Below are positions 35,719-46,297 of a DNA stretch of 64,000 nt, one piece after another. The position numbers were made by a program, and so were the translations under genes. Position 1 is the first letter of the stretch; each line of letters starts with the position of its first letter. Origin of the DNA: Panorpa germanica (Eukaryota; Arthropoda; Insecta; Mecoptera; Panorpidae); assembly GCA_963678705.1 (NCBI GenBank), contig OY783209.1:4588001-4652000 (forward strand), in the 5' to 3' direction. A model generated the notes under the pieces. It was not told the DNA's origin, ran no database searches, and saw nothing but the letters and a program-made list of their open reading frames with translations.

Positions 35719-36035
35719 CTTATCAGTTTTGATATAATTAAGATACAAAAGTTTACTAGGAGTACTTTCTCGAGGATATTGAAATACTCACGAGTTCTCT
35801 TATCAATCTTATCACCCATATGATCACGATAATAATCGATCATGTGCAATTGATAATAAAATGAGTCAATCACATAAGGAATCCTCTTCGAAAGATTATG
35901 TCAATTATCTGAAACTGATTTGCATTTAATTGCTTGTTTATATAAAGGTTGCAGATATTTAATTGAGGAGTCTTGAACAAACATTGCAATGTATACAATT
36001 AAATTTCTATAGAAAATATATGTGTTTTGAAACCC
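35719..36035 (+). promoter_or_regulatory. Putative promoter and noncoding exon 1 of V-ATPase gene B
   Basis: Five GATA-type sites (CTTATCA at 35719, 35799 and 35808; TTGATAAT at 35850; ATTATCT at 35904) precede a TATA box, TATATAAA, at 35939-35946. Transcription would start near 35970. A strong donor, CCC|GTAAGT, begins at 36036 and could join to the acceptor TTTTACAG ending at 37196, 21 bases before the start codon. This gives a short noncoding exon of about 65 bases. The elements are visible; their assignment is inference. Confidence 0.5.
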
Positions 36036-36623
36036 GTAAGTATATATATATATAACTTTGTTACAATATATATAGCATATATAAAATACCCGTTATAAAC
36101 GTAATTTTCGATTGTTTTACATAATTTTTTAAATAATACATTTGTATTTTTTTTTTTTTTTTATATTTATTTATTTATATGCCTTGACTTTTATTCGTCA
36201 TAGCCACCATCAAACATTTTTTAAACATATTTTACAATTTATAATTCAATTTTACAAATTTCTAAATATTTAAATAATTCACTAATTAATTTTGAATCAC
36301 TTAACAAAAATTTAGTATTAACAGGAAAAGTAATTTTTATATATTAAAATCTCACACTTCTATACTTTTTTTTAAATATAACTAACCCTGCCTTCTCTAA
36401 CTTATTGTCAAATTAACAATACTGTTAAATACCAAAAGTGTTGCCAGAGGTAATGATTGTAAAAATAATTTAATTTTGAAAATCACTACATCAGGTAACA
36501 ATATTGTTTTTTTAACATTGACTTGTGTTTTTAAAATAGTTAGAAAATTGAGCTAGTAGTTGATAGTATAAAACAGTTTTAGTGGAAATTTTTATTTTTT
36601 ATAAATGACGTACATGGCAGCAG

Positions 36624-36697
36624 GGTAGCCATTTTTATCTTTTTCTTTTAAAAGAATTTTAAACTTGCACTAGATGGTTCTCTTCTCCAAGTATATA
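36624..36697 (-). pseudogene. 5' relic of an odorant receptor gene
   Basis: On the minus strand this repeats the leader and start of OR2: CTTGGAGAAGAGAACCATCT, then AGTGCAAGTTTAA, and after a diverged spacer AAAAATGGCTACC. OR2 has the same blocks at 33625-33695, with its ATGGCTACC start. After the ATG the frame reads MATLLPCTSF and homology ends. It is a truncated duplicate inside the 5' intron of V-ATPase gene B. Confidence 0.65.
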
Positions 36698-37217
36698 TTT
36701 TTTACACATTTTAATATATGTAAGTGAAAGCAAGCTACAAAATGTATTATTCAAATTCGAAAACCAGTTTCTAATCTTTGTTCAAAATAGTTTATTATTT
36801 GTATTCATTTAACTGACAAACAAATTAACAAAAACAAATGTTATTGCAATATGCTTTATTTATATTTAATAATCTGTTGCTATTCAATATTATTACTTAC
36901 TGCGATGTTTTAAAAACATAACAATTCTTTTCTAGCTACATTTCCTTCATTTTTAGCTACTAAGTTTCAGTTTTAATTCTTAGTTTTAACCTTAAATGTA
37001 ATTATCAACTTGTAAAATATATAAATAACTATATTTTATATAGTAATTTATCTTAATAAAAGATTATTAATTTCGGAGGAAAAAGGAGATGAAAACTGCA
37101 GTTCTGTTTTGACATTACTAGCAATTATATTTAAAAAGTTACTTTTATATTTACATTAAAATTTTTTTAAATTGGTATCATTTACATATTTTACAGTGCA
37201 TTTGATAAAGTCTAACC

Positions 37218-40200
37218 ATGGGGCACATGTTTAGAAGTGAGGAGATGGCCATGTGCCAGCTCTATATCCAACCACATGCTGCGTACGCCACTGTTTCAGA
37301 GTTAGGAGAACTAGGACTAGTCCAATTTCGAGATGTAAGTTTCAAAATATTTTAATTTCTTAAATTTACTTTTTAATTTTTTCCTTGATGTTGTAGTTTC
37401 GTTTTATTAGAACATATATATTTTTACTCTTTGTTTTTCTCAATTAGAGTAGATTGAGGTTTCGAATAAATTTTCTTTCTTTCTGTAATAGTTGAATGAA
37501 CATGTGCACTCATTCCAACGTACGCATATCAGCGAAGTACGTCGTTGTGATGAGATGGAACGGAAGCTGCGCTACATTGAAGCGGAACTTGTGAAGGATG
37601 AGGTTTCAGTACCGGAAGTGAAAGAACTACCACGTGCTCCGAATCCCAAAGAGATGATTGATCTGGAGGTAACTAAAACACTACACTTGGATGTTTTTCA
37701 CTGTTGCTTTACTGCCGAAATATAACTTAATTTCTAATTCCAGGCGCATCTTGAAAAAATTGAGAGTGAAATAAAAGAGTTATCCCTCAATAGTGTTGAC
37801 TTGAAATCTAACTTTATTGAGCTTACTGAATTAATCAACGTTTTGAACAAAACTGAGGTGAATATTACACGGATGTCTTCATCAAATTTCAGAAGAATTT
37901 AATTTACAGTTATTTATTTGACAGGGCTTCTTTCAAGATCAAAATCAATTGGAATTTTCAAATGGCACAGCTGAGGAAGAAGCAGCCAGCAGAGGTCGGT
38001 TGGAGTTTATAGCGGGGGTAATACCGAGAGAGAAAATTCATGCTTTTGAGAAGATGTTGTTTCGTATGTCTAGAGGGAATGTATTTATTCGCCAAGCAGA
38101 TATTGAGGCGCCTTTAAAGAATCCAACAACAGTAAATAATTCATTAAAAATTGATTCATTAAAAATGTTATGTTCGCTTAACCTTTAACTGATCTTTTAG
38201 GGCCATGAAGTTCAAAAAACTGTTTTCGTGGCGTTTTTTCAAGGAAGACAGTTGAAGAACCGAGTGAAGAAAGTTTGTGATGGATTCCATGCATCCCTTT
38301 ACCCCTGTCCGACCGTCGCTAGTGATCGTGAGGAGATGATTAAAGGAGTTCGCGTAAGATTGGCGGATTTAGAGAAGGTGAGTGTTATTGATAGATTTGT
38401 GTAAGAAAATAACAAACTGTTGTGATGTGTATATTTACAAACACTTTGTAGGTGTTGAATGAAACACAAGATCATCGTCAACGCGTCCTGGTCAACGCGT
38501 CCAGAGAGTTGAGCAACAGATTCATCATGGTGCGGAAGATGAAGGCCATCTACCATGCGTTGAACCAATTTAGTAATGACATAAGCAACGAGTGCTTAAT
38601 CGCGGAGTGTTGGGTACCGGTTGGAAATTTGGAAAGTGTCCGGGAAACATTGAAGCAAACCTCGGTATGTGCCTGAGGATATTGATTAGGTGTACCATCC
38701 TTTACATAAATGATTCTTATTTTAATCTAATGCGTTCCAGGATGAAAGTAGGAACACAGTAACCTCCTTCCTAAACGTAATTGAAACTAAAGAAGTTCCT
38801 CCAACGTTTAACCGCACCAATAAGTTTACCGGTGGGTTCCAAAACTTGATTGATGCGTACGGCATGGCTAGCTATGGAGAGATAAATCCAGGTAACACAA
38901 TCTACTAACTGAAACTTAAACAAACCTTAACATTCACTAACGTTTACCTGTGTTACAGCATTGTACACAATTATTACCTTCCCATTCCTCTTTGCGGTGA
39001 TGTTTGGCGATGTTGGTCACGGCTTGATCATGTTTATCTTTGCGGCTTACCTTTGCCTTAAAGAGAAAGATTTAGCAAAGATTAAAGGAGAAATTTTTGG
39101 AATATTTTTTGGAGGAAGATATATTATTCTTCTTATGGGATTATTTTCTATCTACACTGGTTTCATTTACAATGATATTTTCTCGAAATCGATGAATATT
39201 TTTGGATCAGGATGGCAAGTTAAATACAATTGGACATATCTTAAAAATGAACCTATGCTGACGTTGAATCCAACTGAAAATGCTGATCACGCTTACCATT
39301 TTGGCGTTGATCCTGTTTGGCAGGTAATTTCATATAATTATTCCTAAAATAAAGATCATTAAGTATGTTATTTAAGTAATTGTAAATATTTTCAGCTTGC
39401 ACCGACTAATAAAATTATTTTTCACAATTCTTACAAAATGAAACTGTCCATTGTCTTTGGCGTCGCCCATATGATCTTTGCGATTTGCATTGGTGTCTTT
39501 AATCACATGTGAGCCAACCGTTAATACGTACTTTATGTTTTTCTTATATAAACAATTTTTTTAAAGTTAAGATTCTTATTTTTGTTTTAATTTTCAGAAA
39601 ATTCAAACGAAAAATTTACATTCTTCTAGAGTTCGTGCCGCAAATTATTTTCCTAGTTCTTCTTTTCGGCTACATGGTCTTCATGATGTTTATGAAGTGG
39701 ATTCAATACACTGCACTAGCTGATGGTATTTAAAATATAATAATAATTTAAGAAATATTTACATAGTACATTCTTTCTATGTATAGTTTTGTAGTTATGT
39801 GGTTAATCTTTTAAAATTGTTGAAACAGAACAATGGCTAACTCCAGGATGTGCTCCTTCTATACTCATCTTATTCATTAACATGGTGATGTTTGGCTCAT
39901 CAGAGGTCAAAAAAGGTTGCAAGGAATTTATGTTTGATGGACAGAAAGAACTGCAAATAGTCTTAGTAGTTGTGGCACTTTTGTGTGTTCCTGTGATGCT
40001 TCTTGGAAAACCATTTTACATAATGGCAAAACGGAAACGAGAAGCTAAAGTAAGTCTTGAGTTATAGCTCCCAAATTGGCTGGTTTGTTGGTTATGTTTA
40101 CTTTAAACATTCGTTCATTATGTTTGTGAAATATAAATCAATGAATTGCTTTGTCTTATAGAGTCTTGCAGCTCTGCATACGAGCTACGATAATGCTGGT

Positions 40201-40824
40201 TTAGAAATAGATGAAGCGGGAGAACCAGGAACTTCTAAGGTACAAGATGTCCAACCATCCGGAGGTGATGATCACGATAACGAGCCGATCAGTGAAATTT
40301 TCATTTATCAAACAATTCACACCATCGAATTCGTTTTGAATTGTGTCTCACACACTGCATCTTACCTTCGGTTGTGGGCTTTATCACTTGCTCATGCACG
40401 TAAGTTATCAACTAGACTTCTTTTAGACTTGGAAGACATCGAATGATATGATAAACACTTGTGAATAATCTTTCAGAGTTATCAGATGTCTTGTGGGGCA
40501 GAGTTATTCATTTTGGATTAATTCTTGGACCTTGGATAGGAGCACCGGCTACATATCTTCTCTTCTACCCCTGGGCAACGTTTACTGTATTAATTTTAGT
40601 CATGATGGAGGGATTATCTGCGTTTTTGCATACGCTTCGTCTTCATTGGTACGTGTTTATAAAAATTTTGATTACTTGCTATTACGAACAATGAGAGATG
40701 AAAGATTTATTGTTCATACTATTTCAGGGTTGAGTTCATGAGTAAATTTTACGCTGGTTTAGGATTCCCTTTCGAACCATTTTCTTTTAAAGCTATAATA
40801 GAAGCAGAAGACGACGAAGATTGA
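37218..40824 (+). CDS. Vha100: V-type H+-ATPase subunit a, paralogue B (829 aa)
   Basis: Subunit a of the V-ATPase Vo sector, as in genes A and C. Coding exons: 37218-37334, 37492-37668, 37744-37857, 37925-38131, 38201-38377, 38452-38664, 38741-38891, 38959-39323, 39396-39508, 39598-39725, 39829-40049, 40162-40399, 40477-40648, 40728-40824. The start is [20 protein letters not shown]. The catalytically important arginine is Arg731 in [16 protein letters not shown], with [14 protein letters not shown] downstream; the first membrane segment has MFGDVGHG. Introns are short (mostly under 200 bp), unlike gene A. Exon 4 is seven codons shorter than in A, in the variable part of the cytosolic domain. 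In exon 2 it agrees with C at about 51 of 59 residues. The frame is intact and the length is normal. Confidence 0.95.
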
Positions 40825-40870
40825 TAGAGAAAATTAATTGTGCTTTCATAATATATTATTATCTTTTTTA

Positions 40871-40876
40871 AATAAA
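40871..40876 (+). terminator. Poly(A) signal of V-ATPase gene B
   Basis: AATAAA, 47 bases after the TGA of gene B. Confidence 0.55.
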
Positions 40877-41213
40877 GATGCAATTATTCAACAAATTAAA
40901 ACATTGTTAGTTAATATAATTGCAGCTTGTATTGTGTTATGAAATGCATTGGCTAGAAAAGTAATACTGGTTGCCAAAATCCAGGCTGATATGCGTGGTT
41001 GGAAGCACGGATATGCTTAGTGTAAAAGTACCAGTTTCAGAGGTCTGTAACTTAGTTATTTATAGCTAGATACAATTAAACTTTGGCGTGAATTCTGTAC
41101 CAATAGATACTTGTGTAGCTTGCTACAGTTAATAAAATATGTTCTTGTTATTTTTTACATTGTATGTATTCTTTATAATTGTTTCAATTTTCTCTTCACC
41201 ATACTTTTCTTCG

Positions 41214-41453
41214 GATGTCGGCCATATTTATGACGTAACATGTCTCTCTATTAAGGGTATGCTATCTCTTTTACACTCTATTGTATAAAAGAGATGCAAC
41301 TTAGCGAACATGACGTCACATATCATGGAATTTTCTATAACGTTCGATCCCTTTAATAATTAAAGTGAAAAAGTGATTTTTTTAATTGTTAATATCTCCT
41401 AAATTATAACGAGTTCTCAATATATAGTTTTATAGAAATGGTTCATAAGCCCA
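41214..41453 (-). mobile_element. Diverged MITE family 1 copy, reversed
   Basis: On the plus strand it reads GGATGTCGGCCATATTTATG, then a TTTAATAATTAAAG block, and ends ATAAGCCCA. It corresponds to the reverse of the element at 33979-34644 and shares its AAAAGAGAT-containing middle. Confidence 0.55.
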
Positions 41454-42276
41454 TTGCCTCATCAAATAAGTAAATCACATAGTTTTCTGATAAGAGACAA
41501 TAGTACATAATGAAACATACCTTTTATTCAAGTACATAAATATGTCAGTTGTGAGATATAACAGGTTACAAGAATTTCCATTATTTCTTTATCTGTTTAT
41601 TTATTAGCAGGTGATAGTAGCATTCCTATTGGTCATATGCGAGTGATATTGTTCCTATACCTGAGATCAATCAATAACTGTGAGCGTTCTCTTGATAGGT
41701 AATACACACTCACTCGTAAATACAATACAATAAATAATCTTTATATAAATTTGTTTAATTTGTCTGATAATGCCTTGTACACTTGAGTCTTGACAGGTTG
41801 TGGCAACGGCTTATCCCATTTACTTACCGTGGTGCAGTGTTTGGCGGTAGGCCTAGTGGACTACACCTGTGGTTGAATAAGTACCAGTTATTTATAAACG
41901 AAACATTGTAAGTACAAATATATATTTCTTTTACAACATATCTCACTAGAAAAACCACCTTTTTACAAAATGTGATACAATATAAATATGATGTTAATAT
42001 AATTTTACCGATTATTATAACGAGATGTTTTTAATAAAAGTGTGCATATTTAACAAGCAGGACCGAACTCGTAAACATTCGAGAACGTTTCTACAGATTA
42101 AGAAGAAACTGACATTTTCCAAAAGATTAAATTGGAAGAGTTTTGACTGTTTTTTCAGGATTCTTTGACCAGTTAGTAAAAGATTTGAATTTAATATGCT
42201 TCTAAACGCATATAATTCCTTGTGGATATAAATATCGAAACTCAGCAACGATGCATGTTGTTAAACTTTGCCCGAA

Positions 42277-42523
42277 TCGGCTTGTGTCCTCATTTTTTAG
42301 GTTGGTAACCTTACACAAGGATTGTGATGTCACATGCACTTGGAATGTGTACAACGTTGAATCCCTTTAATAATTAAAGAGACAAAATGACTTTTTTAAT
42401 TGTTAATATCTCTTAACATATAAGGAGTTATTAAAAATTAATGGAACATTTGAGGTTCTAGTTACCCACTTTATCAATATATAGTACACTTTTATAAAAA
42501 TTAAGACATAGGACACAAGCCCA
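42277..42523 (-). mobile_element. MITE family 1, internally deleted, reversed
   Basis: Tips GGCTTGTGTCCTC and TAGGACACAAGCCCA bound only 247 bp. The unit is a deletion derivative: the sequence jumps from the right tip (ATTTTTTAG) directly to the GGTTGGTAACCTTACACAAG block. Confidence 0.8.
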
Positions 42524-42558
42524 TTCCCTGCTACACTATACAAAACATATATTACGCC

Positions 42559-42755
42559 CAGGGCCGGATTTGAAGGTGTGGAGGCTCTGGGGTAACGAAG
42601 GAGCGGAGGCCCGTAATTACTTTCCTAATATAAGGAACAATTTTTTCCGTCAAGTCTTTCAAAAATTTATTGCTTTTATCTCTAATGTGAAGGCACCTTT
42701 CTTGTGGAGACCCCAGGGCAGTAGCCCCGCCTGCTCTCTCTCAAAACCGGGCCTG
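42559..42755. mobile_element. Small hAT-type MITE with degraded 8-bp target duplication
   Basis: Tips CAGGGCCGGATTTG and CAAAACCGGGCCTG are near-perfect inverted repeats. The flanks ATTACGCC (42551-42558) and ATAACGTC (42756-42763) agree at six of eight positions, as expected for an aged hAT duplication. The reading frame across it (42570-42917) runs past the element and is not a gene. Confidence 0.7.
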
Positions 42756-43234
42756 ATAACGTCACTTCTATACTATTTTACCATATATGTAATGAAAGTA
42801 ACGTTTTACTTAATAACCGACTATATCTCAAGTATAAAATTGTCATACTTCGTAGCTTGCCGCAAGATTATTCGAAGGTTCATTTTCTACTTTCAATATA
42901 GAAGTATATTGCAATAAAAGTTTCACACTGCTAGCTTATTACAAGCTAATTCAAGTATTAACAAGTTCTTAATAAATAAATAAATTTTTTGAATTGTGAT
43001 CGATTAAAACTTTTTATAATTAAGTCTTTAATTCCCTTAGATCCCATGTATTACCCACAATACAATGCCTAACTATACATTAATATGTCAATCATTAATC
43101 TAATCTCAATCAGTTGATAATGATTTTCGTATTATTTTAATTACTTTAATTAATTAACAAATAAATTATTGTTCATTACAACTAACAAAATGTACACATT
43201 TCATCCGATGGAATTAATAACATGAAATTATTAC

Positions 43235-43306
43235 ATTAGTTTCTAATTTTAATTTGCATGTTCCCCGTGTATTAGTTTCTAATTTTAATTTGCATGTTCC
43301 CCGTGT
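43235..43306. repeat. 36-bp perfect tandem duplication
   Basis: The unit ATTAGTTTCTAATTTTAATT, then TGCATGTTCCCCGTGT occurs twice in direct succession (43235-43270 and 43271-43306) with no difference, so it is recent. Confidence 0.92.
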
Positions 43307-43935
43307 ATTTTAAACAAAGAATCTATAATCTATAATCACTTTGGAATGTGTGATTAAAAATAAGCTAACACAACAGGGAGTAGTTGAAATCTGAAGCACT
43401 TCAATAGTTCAACCTTATCAATTTCAAATGTACCTACGTTACACCATTTTGTAAGAAATTTAACTGAATTTTGAAAATTATTAGATTTGATCTAATCAGA
43501 TGAAATACCATACGTCGTGATTGTGATATGATAACAATTTGAGATATAAAAGCTATATTAATTTAACGTTACAATTATAATTTAGTCTATAAGGATATTC
43601 TTAAGGCAAAAAACGAATAGACAAATCAAGCATCACTGCTCACGATACGTTCCTACAAAATTTCGTATGAAAATTTAAATAAACTTATGTGATTAAAGTA
43701 TTGCATACATATCAGGCGTTTTCATTTTAATGTTACTAATTTTCGTTGGATTTTCAATTTATAAATTTATACTTATTAATCTTGAATTAGATTATCAATC
43801 AGAATTACTCAAACATTTAAAAAACTTGTGACATTTAATATAAAACAATAAATAATACAGATTATAGACTTGTGACTTTAGGCATTAGATTACATCAATC
43901 AGCATTATTGGAATGAGAAAATGAAATATATTCTA

Positions 43936-44130
43936 TTGATAAGGTGGTATGGACATTCTTATCGAAGGTATTGCTTATCAAATAGGACGAGTGAGTTGCG
44001 TGCGAGGTGAAATATCATTAGCTTATCTGTTGATTGGAGCTTGATTGCTTGCTTGGTTTATCTGATTAAGTGCTTGTAGTCTGAGACAATAACAATTATA
44101 TAACGCGTTGTAAATCTAATTGGCAATTAT
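43936..44130 (+). promoter_or_regulatory. Putative promoter of V-ATPase gene C
   Basis: Five GATA-type sites lie within 130 bp: TTGATAAG (43936), CTTATCG (43958), CTTATCA (43974), CTTATCT (44022) and TTTATCT (44057). They precede a TATATAA box at 44097-44103. The last GATA site and the TATA box are about 30 bases apart, as upstream of gene B. An acceptor TTATTGCAG ends at 46276, 21 bases before the gene C start codon, so a noncoding exon followed by a 2-kb intron is expected. The donor could be at 44171 or 44250; I cannot decide. Confidence 0.42.
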
Positions 44131-44339
44131 ACATTTGGGTTATTAGTACAATGGTTTATTTGTTTTCCAGTAACTACCGTAACTAATCTGTAAAATTTGA
44201 TCCGGGTTCGAATACTTGCTAACTCAAATATTCCCGTCCGCTGTCATAGGTAAATTCTTTACATATTAAGTTGTAAAACTGTACTCCTAAAATATCCAAT
44301 CAATTATTTTAATTCAATTTGTGATATTATAGAAGTTAT

Positions 44340-44705
44340 TATTAACTTTTGAAATATTACTTTTTATCTCTGTAATAATTAAAAGGATACAAATTTATAA
44401 AAAATAATTGACTAGTTGACATCATATCTTCCTTACCCTCTTCCCTACTACCATTTGCCAACTTTTGTCGTCCTTGTTAAACAAGAGAAGTGTAAAAGAG
44501 ATGCAAAAACAAACGTCGCCCATAAAGTTTTCATATAACGACGTGATATACAATGACAAATAAATTCGATTACTTATTATATTTCACTGACTTCATGACA
44601 TTAATAAATAGTAAAATGAAGTTCAATTTTTAAATAGCTATATCTCCGTCAATTTTTCGATATTTAATAAAACAAAAACGCCAATATTCATTAATTATCC
44701 TATAT
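44340..44705 (+). mobile_element. Diverged MITE family 1 copy, partial
   Basis: Matches the element at 16262-16614: TACCATTTGCCAACTTTTGT, GTGTAAAAGAGATGCA, then TATATCTCCGTCAATTTTTC and AAAACGCCAATATTCATTAA. Both tips are lost. Confidence 0.55.
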
Positions 44706-45251
44706 TTAAGAAACTAGTTACCAGTTCAATTATAAATAAAATTGATATCAACAATTAAATTAACATTTCTACAAATAATAAAAGCGTGAGCCTTTTTTTA
44801 AAACAATGTGACGTGTGATCAACATATCAAAAACTTGTCAGTTAATAATGAAAACAACTTGTTATCGCATTTTCCCATTAAACATTGGACATTGTCCGCA
44901 GTCCGACACAAGGTTTCCTTGAGGCCATGGAGTTTTCAGCTGCTACTATGTGACTTGCAACAACGTATTCGCAAACCCACTATCACATGCTACTAGTCAT
45001 GTGGTCATTTTTGATATGATAAGCACGGCATTGAGTAATTGTGTTTTTGACATTTAAGCAAGTGTTCCCACGCGTTGGAACAACACTCAATACGATTCCA
45101 ATGCATAAACGATTAGACGCACTCGTTTGTTGAAAACTATATAACAATACGGTGAAGGATTAAGCACTTGGAGTGGCAAGCTTAACCTAGTTTTGAAACA
45201 CTCAAGCGCAACTCTTTTTTCAAGCTTATCTATTCTAAATATTAACCCACT

Positions 45252-45541
45252 AACCGTATTATGTGTGGTGAAGAGGAGGCAGACCCTGACCACATTCTGT
45301 GATAATGTAAAAATACAGCAATGGTAAGAAATGGACTCCAAAGGGCGGTGCTAAAGACTTCGCAGACGCTTCCTGTTAACACCCCCGAAATTTATAACTG
45401 CAGTAGCCATGAATAGATCATTCTTGTTGTCTGGATATAACGTATAAGAAGAAGCAGAACAATATTAGGGGCGATAAACGGCTACGTGCATAGGAAGCCC
45501 AGGAAACTATATATAAAAAAAAAAAAAAAACCGTATTATGT
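45252..45541 (+). mobile_element. 5'-truncated non-LTR retrotransposon insertion with 13-bp target duplication
   Basis: The direct repeat AACCGTATTATGT flanks the insertion at 45252-45264 and 45529-45541. The inserted 264 bases end in a run of A. The first codons read CGEEEADPDHIL and continue, after two stops, CKNTAMVRNGLQRAVLK. This resembles the cysteine/histidine motif at the C-terminus of Jockey/I-type reverse transcriptase proteins. A 3' UTR follows. The same 3' UTR occurs reversed at 62117-62276. Confidence 0.82.
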
Positions 45542-46297
45542 AATGTAATATTTTTTACCTAATGTTTTACCTATTTTCTTAGAACAATTTTTTTTACAAT
45601 ATTATGAAGCAAATGCAATCTTTATGTACTTAATTGACTTACCTGAGTACTTTGGTTGGTTCTTATCAGAATTAATTATGTGGTTATGTGATAATCAAAA
45701 ACTATGAGGTATCTGTATATCTGCCAATAGTAGTAAGTCGTGGGTGATATGACTTAGAATTGAACTGTTTATTGAGACAGAATCTTTAAAATCTTTTAGA
45801 ATTTTATGAGTATATGAATATGCTAAGACACAAATATTATGAAAAATATTTTTTTAATTTATTACAGTACTTTGAATATTAAGTAAAATCATTTTCATAA
45901 TAGTGTAAGATAAATCTTAAATACACATAATTTTGTTTAAAGCGTATATATAGTGAGAAATGTACGTGAATGAATCTAATATTAAATAATGATGTTATGC
46001 GTAGTTTATTACATTGTTTCGCACACATTTACGATTTCCTGTATTTATTTAAATTTTCAAACAAAGTGTGTGTTTTTAAGTGATTACAAATTCACACTAT
46101 TATAATGTTTTATCTGTTATTTCTCAGAACAGTAACAAATAATATAATAATTGTATAACATTACAAATGTATATTCACTATGCATAGTTACATGCATCTG
46201 TCATATCCCTTTAGTTCAAAGCAAATCAGTGGTTATAGTACTAGGATTAAAGTTAATTTAATTTTATTTATTGCAGGTAAAAAAATAGAGTGTAATC

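Noticed and set aside
42570-42917. 115-codon open frame
   Set aside because: It runs out of a small hAT-type MITE into unique sequence, and no family motif is present.
44195-44225. GGGTTCGAAT, a tRNA or SINE B-box-like word
   Set aside because: No matching A box or cloverleaf can be formed around it.
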